Shown here piece after piece: positions 28,269 to 36,958 of a stretch of 64,000 bases of DNA; position 1 is the stretch's first letter, and each line of letters starts with the position of its first letter. The translations under genes were made by a program, and so were the position numbers. The notes under the pieces were generated by a model. It had not been told where the DNA came from. It searched no databases and saw nothing but the letters and a program-made list of their open reading frames with translations. Source of the stretch: Terrimicrobiaceae bacterium (lineage in GTDB: Bacteria > Verrucomicrobiota > Verrucomicrobiia > Chthoniobacterales > Terrimicrobiaceae). The stretch lies in assembly GCA_018402345.1 (NCBI GenBank), contig JAGYIV010000008.1:682001-746000 (forward strand), written 5' to 3'.

Positions 28269-28375
28269 TCATGCCGAGGGACAGGGCCATCGCCCTCGTC
28301 GATTCCTACCTCGCGGCGACCGAGCGCAACGATCCGGAGCCGAATCCCCTGACCTGCCGCCTCATCGTGCGCTGA
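28265..28375 (+). CDS. Possible 36-residue protein
   Basis: A short frame whose ATG overlaps the stop of the pseudo-receiver gene as ATGA, the coupling used by many real gene pairs in this window. It encodes a charged peptide beginning [20 protein letters not shown] and ending LTCRLIVR. It has no recognisable domain and no homologue I know of. It could equally be the start of a gene truncated by a frameshift, or chance. The 68 bases between it and ruvB hold nothing else. Confidence 0.25.
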   Translation: MIMPRDRAIALVDSYLAATERNDPEPNPLTCRLIVR

Positions 28376-28443
28376 ACACTTCCCGGCAACCCTCCGCGCA
28401 AACCCGGTTGCAGTCCACTCTCCACCACGACTACTCTCGTTCC

Positions 28444-29484
28444 ATGCCCGAGCCAGATGTCAAATCTCCCCACGCCGACCCGCTTGACGCCACGTTCGAG
28501 GTCTCGCTCCGCCCCCCGCTCTTCGAGGAATTCGCCGGACAGGATAAAACCGTGGAGCGACTCAAGGTCATGGTCGATGCCGCCAAGACCCGGGGCGACA
28601 CGCTCCAGCACATCCTCCTCAGCGGCCCCCCCGGCCTCGGAAAAACCACCCTCGCCTACATCATCGGCAACGCCATGGGCGCCGAAGTTCGCACCACCAG
28701 CGGCCCCATGATCGAAAAGGCGGGCGATCTCGCCGGACTCCTCACGAACATCGAACGCGGCGGCGTCCTTTTCATCGATGAAATCCACCGCCTCCAACCC
28801 GCCATCGAGGAGTATCTCTACCCCGCCATGGAGGACTTCAAACTCGATATCGTCATCGACCAGGGCCCGAGCGCGCGCACCGTCCGCCTCAACCTCGCCC
28901 CCTTCACCCTCGTCGGAGCCACCACCCGCTCGGGCATGATCAGTGACCCCCTCCGCTCGCGCTTCGGCATGAACTGCCGCCTCGACTACTACTCGGCCGA
29001 GCATCTCGCCTCGATCGTTTCCCGCAGCGCGGGCCTGCTTGGCACGGACATGAAACCCGGAGCCGACCTCGAAATCGCCCGTCGCGCCCGCGGCACGCCC
29101 CGCATCGCGAACAACCTCCTCCGCTGGGTCCGCGACTACGCCCTCGTCCGGGCAGACGGCTCCATCACCCCGCACATCGCCGCTGAGGCGCTCACCATGC
29201 TCGATATCGATGCCGACGGGTTCGACGAAATGGACAAGCGCATCCTCGAAGCCCTGATCGGCCTTTTCGACGGCGGCCCGGTGGGTGTGGGCAGCCTTGC
29301 CGTCGCGATCGGCGAGGAGGCCGGAACCATCGAGGAGGTCCACGAACCCTACCTCATCATGCAGGGCTACATCAAACGCACCGCCCAAGGCCGCGTGGCC
29401 ATGCCGAAAGCCTACCGCAAAATCGGCCTCGAAGCACCCGCTGCCACGAGCACCGCCCCGCAGCCCGACCTCTTCGGCAAATAA
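28444..29484 (+). CDS. ruvB: Holliday junction branch migration helicase RuvB
   Basis: AAA+ motor that drives branch migration with RuvA; 346 residues. Seen: [20 protein letters not shown], Walker [18 protein letters not shown], Walker [11 protein letters not shown], sensor 1 [20 protein letters not shown], sensor 2 [18 protein letters not shown], and the C-terminal winged helix with [22 protein letters not shown] and [17 protein letters not shown]. The ATG at 28444 gives the family start ([20 protein letters not shown]); the frame is open further upstream but without family similarity. ruvA and ruvC are not in the window. Confidence 0.95.
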   Translation: MPEPDVKSPHADPLDATFEVSLRPPLFEEFAGQDKTVERLKVMVDAAKTRGDTLQHILLSGPPGLGKTTLAYIIGNAMGAEVRTTSGPMIEKAGDLAGLLTNIERGGVLFIDEIHRLQPAIEEYLYPAMEDFKLDIVIDQGPSARTVRLNLAPFTLVGATTRSGMISDPLRSRFGMNCRLDYYSAEHLASIVSRSAGLLGTDMKPGADLEIARRARGTPRIANNLLRWVRDYALVRADGSITPHIAAEALTMLDIDADGFDEMDKRILEALIGLFDGGPVGVGSLAVAIGEEAGTIEEVHEPYLIMQGYIKRTAQGRVAMPKAYRKIGLEAPAATSTAPQPDLFGK

Positions 29485-29490
29485 TCCACC

Positions 29491-30583
29491 ATGCCCGCCT
29501 CAGCCGCCCGATTGGTTCTCCTCGCCATCCTTCTAGCCGCCACCGCATCCACATTGCCCGCCTCCACCCTTCGCGTGGGCGTCCATGACAAACCCCCGTT
29601 CGCCATCAAAGAAAGCGACGGCTCATGGCACGGCCTCTCCGTCGCCCTGTGGCGGAATGTCGCCAACTCTGCCAACATCGATTTCGAATTCGTCGAAACC
29701 CCCTACGAAGACCTCCTCGCCGATATTTCAAAAGGAAAAATCGATGTCGCCGTCGGAGAGGTTCCCGTTCGGCCGACTTCCCTCCCGGGCGTCGAATTCA
29801 CCCAACCCTTTCTGATCTCCTCGATCGGCGTCGCCATGCCCGACATACCCTTGGAATACGCTTGGAGAAGCCTCGCCCGTGAATTCATGGACTGGACCTG
29901 TCGGGCGCGTCTTGCTGGGCATTTTTGCGGCTCTGGCACTTGTCAGCATGATCCTCTGGATCATCGAACGCCACCATGGACACGGCCACTTCCACGGCGG
30001 TCTCCGAGGCTTCGGCTCGGCGCTGTGGTTCTCGGCAGTGACAATGACCACCGTGGGCTACGGGGACAAAACACCGGTCACCTTCCCGGGCAGGTTGCTT
30101 ACATTTTTTTGGATGCTCTCCGGTGTCCTCCTCGTTTCGATCTTTACCGCGACTGCGACATCGCGCATGGCGGCCGCGCGCATCTCGACTTCCATCTCCC
30201 ATATCCACGACTTGAACAAATTCGTCTGCGGTGCCCTCAAGGGCTCGGAATCCGAACAAATTCTCCACGAACTCGGACTCCGCACCCTCCCCTTCGAATC
30301 CCTCGAAGAGGCCCTTGCCCAAATGTCCAACGATCGCCTGAAAGCCGTTGTTGCCGATAAAAACTCCCTGCTCTACCTCCGAAAAACACTTGCTGCCACG
30401 GACCCATCCCTGGACTTCGACGTCCTCGACATCGCCGTGCGGCAAACATTTATTGCGATACCCCACCGGGAAAATCTTCCCGAGTCCCAACAAATCAACC
30501 ACGCCCTCGTGGCTTTCATCAACTCCAACGAGTGGGTCATGCTTCAAAACGAGTGGCTGGGCTCGCGCGGATTGATCCCATGA
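29491..30583 (+). CDS. GluR0-like prokaryotic receptor channel (ligand-binding domain split around a K+ pore), one frameshift near 29895
   Basis: About 363 residues once repaired. Signal peptide (residues 1-25), then a periplasmic-binding-protein lobe (S1: LRVGVHDKPPFAIKESDGSW, GKIDVAVGEVPVRPTSLPGV, EFTQPFLISSIGVAM). Next come transmembrane helix M1 (GRVLLGIFAALALVSMILWI), a pore loop with the K+ filter MTTVGYGDKTPV, helix M3 (LLTFFWMLSGVLLVSIFTAT), and a second binding lobe (S2, about 215-363). This is the order of Synechocystis GluR0, the potassium-selective glutamate receptor ancestor type. The frame shifts between S1 and M1 (29881-29905). The S1 position that usually carries an Arg for the amino acid carboxylate (T-x-E-R) reads RPTS, so the ligand is uncertain. 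It sits in the cytoplasmic membrane, 6 bases after ruvB. Confidence 0.82.
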
Positions 30584-30591
30584 GCCGCTCG

Positions 30592-30619
30592 GGCTGCGAA
30601 AGATGTCTTTTCCGCAGCC
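30592..30619 (+). terminator. Stem-loop after the receptor-channel gene
   Basis: GGCTGCG (30592-30598) pairs with CGCAGCC (30613-30619), and AAAG/CTTT extends the stem inside around an ATGT loop. It starts 8 bases after the stop at 30583. The downstream stretch (TCTCGATTTG) is only weakly U-rich, so termination may be partial. Confidence 0.4.
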
Positions 30620-30632
30620 TCTCGATTTGTGA

Positions 30633-31490
30633 ATGCTCGACGCCATGAACAGCGTCCAAGTGCGAGTGCCGGCGACCACGGCGAATTTGGGTCCGGGCTT
30701 TGATGCCATGGGCATCGCCCTCCGCCTCTACAACACAACCACCGTCAAGCGCGGACGCGGATCCGAACCAGGTGACATGGCCCGTGCCGCGGCGGACCTA
30801 TTCTTCGAACACTCCGGAACCAAGCCATTTGCCTTTTCCTGGACCGTGGAGGGCGATGTCCCCCGCTCTCGAGGCCTGGGCAGCAGCGTCACCGTGCGCC
30901 TCGGCATCCTCCACGGCCTGAACTCCCTCGCAGGGAAACCACTCGCCCGCCGCGACCTCTTCGAACTCTGCTCGCGCCTCGAGGGTCATCCCGACAATGC
31001 CGCCCCGGCGGCCTTCGGCGGGTTCTGCATCTCCCCTCGAGACGGGGCCACCCAGCGCTATCCCGTTGCCATGGATGCTGCATTCGTGCTTCTCGTCCCG
31101 GCCATGGAACTCGAAACCTCGCTGGCACGCGGCGTCCTTCCCGCAAAAATCCCCCTGCGCGACGCAGTCCTCTCGGCGGGCAATGCGGCGGCCATCGCCG
31201 GAGCATTCGCCAGCGCCGACTACCGCAAGCTCGCAGGCTGTTTCGCAGACCGACTCCACCAACCCCACCGCGCCAGGCTTATGCCCTACCTCGATCCCGT
31301 TATCGAAGCAGGCTCAAAGGCGGGCGCGCTGGGCGGATGGCTCAGCGGCGCGGGATCGACCGTCGCCTGCATCACCCTCAAAAACCCCGCCCGCGTCGCC
31401 AATGCCATGGCGGCGGCCTGCGGCATCGATGCCTGGGCGCTCGTCGTGCGGGCGGACAACGCCGGCGTCCGTGAACTCCCGGCCACCTGA
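30633..31490 (+). CDS. thrB: Homoserine kinase
   Basis: GHMP-family kinase that phosphorylates homoserine on the way to threonine; 285 residues. Motif 1 VRVPATTANLGPGFDAMGIA, the ATP loop PRSRGLGSSVTVRLGILHGL, EGHPDNAAPAAFGGFCI and the C-terminal GGWLSGAGSTVACI are all visible. The ATG at 30633 is used here; the second ATG at 30645 would also fit the family. Overall length is slightly short (usual 300-320). No thrA or thrC is nearby; the MscS gene follows after 10 bases. Confidence 0.9.
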   Translation: MLDAMNSVQVRVPATTANLGPGFDAMGIALRLYNTTTVKRGRGSEPGDMARAAADLFFEHSGTKPFAFSWTVEGDVPRSRGLGSSVTVRLGILHGLNSLAGKPLARRDLFELCSRLEGHPDNAAPAAFGGFCISPRDGATQRYPVAMDAAFVLLVPAMELETSLARGVLPAKIPLRDAVLSAGNAAAIAGAFASADYRKLAGCFADRLHQPHRARLMPYLDPVIEAGSKAGALGGWLSGAGSTVACITLKNPARVANAMAAACGIDAWALVVRADNAGVRELPAT

Positions 31491-31500
31491 GAAAACTTCC

Positions 31501-32463
31501 GTGCGCTCCCCGTTCCCTATCCTCCTCGCCCTCCTCGCCCTCTCCGCATCGCTCCACGCCGCGGAACCACACCGAAACCCAGCACGCCCGCCGCTGGTCG
31601 ACCTCGCGATCAAGGGCCTCGGCCACCACATCTACGAAGTGTGGACCACCCCGCTCTTCACTCTCACCGACTCGGCCATGGTCAACGGGCAAGTCGTCCA
31701 GCGCCCGAGCTCGGTGACCCTTGGCATGCTGCTCACCGCCCTAGCGATCCTGCTCGTGGGCGGCATCTTCGCGGCGGGCTTCAGCCGCTGGTTGCGCTCC
31801 CACCTCGCCAAGCGGTTCAACCTCGAACCCACCACCGCCGCGATCGTCCAGAAATTCACAAACTACACACTCCTCTTTCTGGTCAGCCTTCTCGCCCTCT
31901 CGGCCGTCCGGATTCCCCTCACCATTTTCGCCCTCCTCGGCGGCGCCGCAGCCATTGCCGTCGGATTCGGCGCCCAGCAACTCGTCAATAACCTCATCAG
32001 CGGTCTCATCCTCCTTTTCGAACGCCCGATCCGCATCGGCGACCGCATCGAAGTCGGCACGTTCTCGGGCACCGTCTCGTCGATCGGCACCCGCTGCTGC
32101 CAACTCCACCGCGACGACGGTGTCGAAATCCTCATCCCGAACAGCGTCATCCTCCAAGGGACCGTTGTAAACCACACCCTCCGCGACAACTCGAGCCTTG
32201 TCACCCTGCCGGTCTCCATCGCGCCCGACGCTTCAGCCGAATCCGCCATCCAAGTCCTCCGCGAGATCGCTGACTCCCACCCCGACATCCTCAAAAACCG
32301 CCCCTCCTCGGCCCGCGTCACCGAGATCGGAGCCTCTTCGATCTCCCTCGAACTCGCCTGCTGGATCAAAAGCAAAAACCCGGATGAAATCGACCGGGTT
32401 CAAAGCGATCTCCGCATCGCAATCCTCCAGCGTGTTCAGTCGGGCGACATCAAACTCGCCTGA
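31501..32463 (+). CDS. MscS-type mechanosensitive ion channel
   Basis: Small-conductance mechanosensitive channel, 320 residues from a GTG start at 31501. It has a signal-like N-terminus (ending SASLHAAEP), a periplasmic stretch, and three transmembrane helices: MLLTALAILLVGGIFAAGF, YTLLFLVSLLALSAV, and the pore helix FALLGGAAAIAVGFGAQQLV. The MscS beta domain follows (LLFERPIRIGDRIEVGTFSG, TVSSIGTRCCQL, ILIPNSVILQGTVVNHT) and then the C-terminal domain. The frame is open far upstream, overlapping thrB, so the start is inferred from the signal-like segment. Opens under membrane tension to release osmolytes. Confidence 0.9.
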   Translation: MRSPFPILLALLALSASLHAAEPHRNPARPPLVDLAIKGLGHHIYEVWTTPLFTLTDSAMVNGQVVQRPSSVTLGMLLTALAILLVGGIFAAGFSRWLRSHLAKRFNLEPTTAAIVQKFTNYTLLFLVSLLALSAVRIPLTIFALLGGAAAIAVGFGAQQLVNNLISGLILLFERPIRIGDRIEVGTFSGTVSSIGTRCCQLHRDDGVEILIPNSVILQGTVVNHTLRDNSSLVTLPVSIAPDASAESAIQVLREIADSHPDILKNRPSSARVTEIGASSISLELACWIKSKNPDEIDRVQSDLRIAILQRVQSGDIKLA

Positions 32464-32479
32464 TCCCACTGCCGACCGC

Positions 32480-33682
32480 TCAAAACGATATTCCCATCTG
32501 CGCCCCGAGCACCAAAGCGTTCGGGATTTCACCGCTCCCTCCGGGTTGCAAAACCCATTGCAGGTTCGGCTGCACAAATGCCTCGCCGGGAAGCTGAATC
32601 CTATAGCCGAATTCCATCACACACTCCCACCCGCCCCCGGAGGGAAACCCACTCTCTACATCCCCGATCTGCCCGGAGGCCAGTCCGACCATCACCACAT
32701 CCTCCGCTCGGCCGGGAATCAACCCAGTGTAAACAATGCCGGCATTCACTTGGAAAGGAACCTCCTCAGAGCCCAACGGCTCCATCAACACCGCCACCGC
32801 CCACAACGACATCCCCTCCTCCCCGGACTTCCCCTCGCGGTAAACCATCTGCTCGGCCTGCCAGTAGAATCCATGCGTCGCCGGAGCCGGTTCGGGCCCG
32901 CCTTGGCCTGTGGATGCGAATCCGCCGAACCCGTAACGTCCTGACAAGCCGGACCCCTCGCCGCTTTTTCCGATCACTGGAGACCAAGCCCCCTGCGCAA
33001 CCAGCAATACCCCATCGCCACCGCCGATCGCCCAGTCGAATCCATGCCCGGCATACAAATCGATCGCCGTCGTTTGAAACACACCCGCAAGCACACTCCA
33101 CCCGGGCGCAGGGTCGACACGCGCCGTCGCACCCCAGACCGCCTCGGGTGAGGTCGTAAAGGCGGGATTCAATCCCAGCGTCTGCGGATTGCTGTCGATC
33201 CCGTAGTTCATATACAGCTCGTAGAGATCAGCCGTTGCAAAGTCGTCCCCGACACTGAACCGCCCCGCCTTCAACGCCGCCTTCCCTTCTGCAAACTCCT
33301 GCTCGAAGAAAAGCGTGTAAAAAGAAAATGTCTGCCCGCCGTAGACCTGCTGCACCGTAAACACATTCCCGATTGCATCATCGGACAAACTCCGCCCGTT
33401 CCGGTCAAACGCCCCGGCGCTCAACGTCAAGCCATGCCACCCGGCGATTTCGCCGAAATCGATCTCCACTCCGATCTCGATACTGTCGGCATACGTGAAC
33501 CCCTGCCTCACTCCACCCACCGGATTCCCTGCAATGTTGTTCGTGTAATTCGCCGAAACATCCACCCCATCGATATCCAATGCCTCAAGCGGCCCGCCCT
33601 CGGCCCGCGCCGATCCACAGAAAAGGATGAAAACAACAAGCCACCCCGCAGATTTGAAAAAAACGGTATCAAGGAATGCCAT
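32480..33682 (-). CDS. OprB-like carbohydrate-selective porin
   Basis: Outer-membrane beta-barrel protein, 400 residues, with a signal peptide (hydrophobic stretch LVVFILFCGSARA). It ends with the C-terminal Phe (GAQMGISF) used by the Bam machinery. Alternating polar and aromatic strands run throughout. Segments such as FSFYTLFFEQEFAEGKAALK followed by AGRFSVGDDFA resemble OprB-family porins, which pass sugars. The ATG at 33682 gives a slightly long n-region. It is convergent with the MscS gene (17 bases between) and 6 bases downstream of the TauE-like gene on the same strand. Confidence 0.75.
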   Translation of the reverse strand: MAFLDTVFFKSAGWLVVFILFCGSARAEGGPLEALDIDGVDVSANYTNNIAGNPVGGVRQGFTYADSIEIGVEIDFGEIAGWHGLTLSAGAFDRNGRSLSDDAIGNVFTVQQVYGGQTFSFYTLFFEQEFAEGKAALKAGRFSVGDDFATADLYELYMNYGIDSNPQTLGLNPAFTTSPEAVWGATARVDPAPGWSVLAGVFQTTAIDLYAGHGFDWAIGGGDGVLLVAQGAWSPVIGKSGEGSGLSGRYGFGGFASTGQGGPEPAPATHGFYWQAEQMVYREGKSGEEGMSLWAVAVLMEPLGSEEVPFQVNAGIVYTGLIPGRAEDVVMVGLASGQIGDVESGFPSGGGWECVMEFGYRIQLPGEAFVQPNLQWVLQPGGSGEIPNALVLGAQMGISF

Positions 33683-33688
33683 GCCCGC

Positions 33689-34729
33689 TCACGTATCCAC
33701 CGACTCCGACCGCTTGGCAATCCGCGGATTCGCCGCCAGTTCGGTGCCGCGCGTCCGCAACCTCTCGAATCCCAACACCACCAGCGCCACTCCGCCGATA
33801 GCGAGCAAAACGCCCCCGCCCCCCAGTGCCTGACGCTCGTGGTGACACGTCCACACAAATTGCCCGACACAAAGCACCGCCACGAACACCATGGTGGTCC
33901 GGCGCCCGATCACCCCCGCCAGAAAAGCCCCCAACGGAGCACCAAGCGCCACAACCGGCGCCGCGGCCAGCCACTTCTCATAAACCCCGGACTGCAACCC
34001 TCCGCCCGCCACCTTCACCGCCAGCCCGAGCAGCGAATTGAACGCCATGATCAATACCGAGGTCGGAATCGCAATCCGCGGATCAGCCCGGCACAGCAGC
34101 ACCAGCACGGCGTAAAGCAACATGTCGACCCCGACACCTGTCACCGAAACAATCGTCAGCCCAGCCGAAAAACCAACCGCCGCCCCAACACGAAAATCCC
34201 ACCGCTCGTTGAATTCATTCATCCCCACCTGCCGCGAGATGTCACCGAACCTGACCAGATGCACCACCCCGAAGGCCGCCCACAATGTCGCAAAAACCAT
34301 TTTGATCCAAAACTCCGGCACCACCGGCGCAATCCACCAAATCCCCAGCGGCGTCCCGAAAAGTGATCCAAGCACCGCGCCGGACAACATCGCCCGCGCC
34401 AGCGGTGTCCTCCGGCAAAGGATGAAAATCGACGCACTTGTCATGCCGACTGACTGGATCGCAAAACTGAAATCCCGCCCGAGCGAGGCCGGCTCGTCGA
34501 AGAACAGGACCAGCACAGGAAACGCCACCGTCCCCCCGCCCATCGGCGTCGATCCTGCAACATACCCCCCGAAGGCCATCGTCGCCGCGATCGGCCATTG
34601 GCCTACAATCGCCTCCCACCCTCCAGATCGCTCCACCAACAGCGCCCAGGCCGCATAGAACAACGCCAACCAGGCGAACCAAATCCACAGATGCGTCTTG
34701 CGTTCTTTCGTTAGCGGCACGCGGCGCAT
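33689..34729 (-). CDS. TauE/SafE family membrane exporter
   Basis: Integral membrane protein, 346 residues, with about eight hydrophobic helices. Two related glycine-rich halves are visible: MAFGGYVAGSTPMGGGTVAF and VGFSAGLTIVSVTGVGVDML, with APLGAFLAGVIGRR and a GTPLGIWW segment. This is the inverted-repeat pattern of TauE/SafE/YfcA proteins, linked to export of sulfite, sulfoacetate or related organosulfur anions. The substrate is unknown here. The ATG at 34729 (MRRVPLTKERKTHLWIW) is preferred; an upstream extension would run into the divergent lpxK region. Confidence 0.75.
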   Translation of the reverse strand: MRRVPLTKERKTHLWIWFAWLALFYAAWALLVERSGGWEAIVGQWPIAATMAFGGYVAGSTPMGGGTVAFPVLVLFFDEPASLGRDFSFAIQSVGMTSASIFILCRRTPLARAMLSGAVLGSLFGTPLGIWWIAPVVPEFWIKMVFATLWAAFGVVHLVRFGDISRQVGMNEFNERWDFRVGAAVGFSAGLTIVSVTGVGVDMLLYAVLVLLCRADPRIAIPTSVLIMAFNSLLGLAVKVAGGGLQSGVYEKWLAAAPVVALGAPLGAFLAGVIGRRTTMVFVAVLCVGQFVWTCHHERQALGGGGVLLAIGGVALVVLGFERLRTRGTELAANPRIAKRSESVDT

Positions 34730-34823
34730 CCTGCCCGATCCCGCAAGCTCCTCAAGCCTGTCCTGTCCTAGAAAAAGACTTTCCCGAACGCCGATCCGGT
34801 TCAATCTGCCCCCATTCCACCAC

Positions 34824-36014
34824 ATGAGGCGCTGGTTCGAGAGTCTGGAGTCGTTTGCGATCGATGTGATCCTGGAGCGCCGCGCGGGCAAGCGCGCCCA
34901 CACGCTTCGCACCATCCTGCACGCCCTCTCGAAGGTCTACCTCGGCATCGTCCAGACCCGCCTCGCCCTCTACCGCTCGCGCATCATCCGCCCGCATTCC
35001 CACGGTTGCCTCGTCATCAGTGTGGGAAACCTCACTGTCGGTGGCACCGGAAAAACCCCGGTCGTCGAAATGCTCGCCCGCGCCCTCCGCGATGGCGGCC
35101 GCCGCGTAGCCATCCTCAGCCGTGGATACAAAAGCGTCCCCCGCCCCTTTCTTCTCCGCCTTGCCGACAAATTCACCCGCCACAAGTCACTCTTCGTTCC
35201 CCGCGTGGTCTCGGATGGTGTTTCCCTACTCCTCGACTCACGCACCGCGGGCGACGAACCATTCATGCTGGCGAACAACCTGCGCGGGGTCGTCGTCCTT
35301 GTGGACCGCGACCGCGTCAAAAGCGGCATCTACGCGATCCGCGAATTCGGCGCGGATACCCTCATCCTCGACGACGGCCTCCAATACATCAAAATGCGCC
35401 ACGGCCTTGAAGTCGTCCTCGTAGACCGCCAGTCGCCCTTCGGAAACGAACACCTCCTCCCCCGCGGCACCCTCCGCGAACCCCCGGCGAATCTCGCCCG
35501 CGCCACCCACATCTTCCTTACCAAGTGCGATGGCGGCGACAACTCGGAGGTCATCTCCCGCATCCGCTGCCACAACCGCACCGCGGACATCATCGAGTGC
35601 ACACACCGCCCGAAACACATCAAAAACTTCTCCACCGGCGAGACCAAGCCCCTCGAGTTCCTCCAAGGCCTCAAAGTCGGTTCCCTCTCGGGCATCGCCG
35701 TTCCTGAAAGCTTCGAGAACGCCCTCCGCTCCCTCGGCGCGGAACTCGAACTCACACAGTCCTACACCGACCACCACCGCTACTCGGTGAAGGAAATCGA
35801 ACGCTTCATCCGCCGCTGTGCCCGACGCAACCTCGATGCCGTCCTCACCACCGAAAAGGACGCCGTCCGCATCCCGCGCATCACCGACCCGGAAGTTCCC
35901 GTCTACTACATGCGCGTCGAAATCGAAATCCTCGCCGGCCAAGAGGAATGGGACCGCTTCGTGGACCGCCTCACCCGCGACCAACCCGTCCTCGCCCCAG
36001 AACGCATCTACTAA
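34824..36014 (+). CDS. lpxK: Tetraacyldisaccharide 4'-kinase
   Basis: LpxK phosphorylates the lipid A disaccharide at the inner membrane; 396 residues. The P-loop VGNLTVGGTGKTPVVEMLA, the following ILSRGYK, DEPFMLA, LILDDGLQY and the RGTLREP segment are characteristic. An N-terminal amphipathic or hydrophobic helix is expected for membrane contact. The ATG at 34824 (MRRWFESLESFAIDVILERR) was chosen over an earlier in-frame start because family members begin this close to the P-loop. The last four bases overlap the convergent SRPBCC gene. Confidence 0.94.
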   Translation: MRRWFESLESFAIDVILERRAGKRAHTLRTILHALSKVYLGIVQTRLALYRSRIIRPHSHGCLVISVGNLTVGGTGKTPVVEMLARALRDGGRRVAILSRGYKSVPRPFLLRLADKFTRHKSLFVPRVVSDGVSLLLDSRTAGDEPFMLANNLRGVVVLVDRDRVKSGIYAIREFGADTLILDDGLQYIKMRHGLEVVLVDRQSPFGNEHLLPRGTLREPPANLARATHIFLTKCDGGDNSEVISRIRCHNRTADIIECTHRPKHIKNFSTGETKPLEFLQGLKVGSLSGIAVPESFENALRSLGAELELTQSYTDHHRYSVKEIERFIRRCARRNLDAVLTTEKDAVRIPRITDPEVPVYYMRVEIEILAGQEEWDRFVDRLTRDQPVLAPERIY

Positions 36015-36466
36015 CCTCCCGCGAAATACCTCCGCGTCGCCTCGTGGCGCGCCCGGAACATCGCCCGGAACACCAGCGGCAAAACCCACCGCGACACCAA
36101 CTCACCGGCCACCCCGCCTTTCAACAGATACTCGACCCTGTCGGTCATCACACTCCCCCCGCCATCGGCCTCGAACACATGGCTGTGCCGCCACACCGAG
36201 AACGGCGACCGCACCCCCTCATCCACCAAAATGCCGGGCCTCTCGACACGCTCCCACCTCCCGGTCCAGTCGATCGGCAACCCGAATTGCGCCGCGCGGA
36301 TGCGGAACTCCCCGCCCTCGACCGCCACAGGCGCGCACTCGACCGAACGGACCCTCAGGGACGCGGGCGCGATCTTCGCGATGTTCCCGGGGTTTTCATG
36401 GAATAAGAAGAGCGCATCGGGACTCGCGGAAACCCGCGTCGATGCTTGGAACACGTGTGTTGTCAT
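36011..36466 (-). CDS. SRPBCC (START/Bet v1-like) ligand-binding protein
   Basis: A 151-residue cytoplasmic protein with the coenzyme Q-binding/polyketide cyclase-like SRPBCC pattern. It begins [20 protein letters not shown], then a helix, and later [20 protein letters not shown] and a C-terminal helix [16 protein letters not shown]. Members bind hydrophobic ligands; those with this C-terminus are often annotated as cell-division inhibitor/epimerase-linked SRPBCC proteins. No catalytic function is assigned. It is convergent with lpxK and divergent from acpP. Confidence 0.75.
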   Translation of the reverse strand: MTTHVFQASTRVSASPDALFLFHENPGNIAKIAPASLRVRSVECAPVAVEGGEFRIRAAQFGLPIDWTGRWERVERPGILVDEGVRSPFSVWRHSHVFEADGGGSVMTDRVEYLLKGGVAGELVSRWVLPLVFRAMFRARHEATRRYFAGG

Positions 36467-36593
36467 GATTGTTTTACGCTTGACCTCTCGCGGGGTTCGG
36501 AAAAGTTGTCGCTATTCCGGTCTTTGGCCAAAATTACTTGTTGCAAAAAGAGCGGAGCCCAAATACTCAATCCCGCCAACAAAAACCAACAAC

Positions 36594-36839
36594 ATGTCTG
36601 AAAAATCCATCGAAGAAAAAGTCAAAGATATCATCGTCGAGCAACTCGGTGTGAATCCCGAGCAAGTCACCCCCACCGCCTCCTTCATCGAGGACCTCGG
36701 GGCCGACTCCCTCGACACCGTCGAACTCGTCATGGCCTTTGAAGAGGAATTCTCGGTGGAAGTCCCCGACGAGGACGCCGAAAAACTTCAAAACGTCGGC
36801 GACGTCATCAAATACATCGAGGAAAAGTCCGGCAAATAG
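36594..36839 (+). CDS. acpP: Acyl carrier protein
   Basis: Carries growing acyl chains on phosphopantetheine; 81 residues, acidic. The attachment Ser lies in [20 protein letters not shown], and the start [20 protein letters not shown] is typical. It stands alone rather than next to fabF/fabG, with a strong terminator 23 bases downstream and about 127 bases of upstream space for its own promoter, suggesting a monocistronic unit. Confidence 0.97.
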   Translation: MSEKSIEEKVKDIIVEQLGVNPEQVTPTASFIEDLGADSLDTVELVMAFEEEFSVEVPDEDAEKLQNVGDVIKYIEEKSGK

Positions 36840-36862
36840 GTCGACTTCCACGTTACCCTTTC

Positions 36863-36891
36863 AAAAAACCCCGCTCCAGCGGGGTTTTTTT
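36863..36891 (+). terminator. Rho-independent terminator of acpP
   Basis: ACCCCGC (36868-36874) pairs with GCGGGGT (36879-36885) around a TCCA loop, with A6 before and T7 after the stem. It is a near-ideal intrinsic terminator directly behind acpP. The flanking A and T runs make it potentially bidirectional, but no minus-strand gene ends here. Confidence 0.93.
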
Positions 36892-36958
36892 GTGCCCAAA
36901 CGGGCCATGCCCCCTTTTCAATCGACTTCACCCTTGCCGATTTCGCAGGATGCACCCT

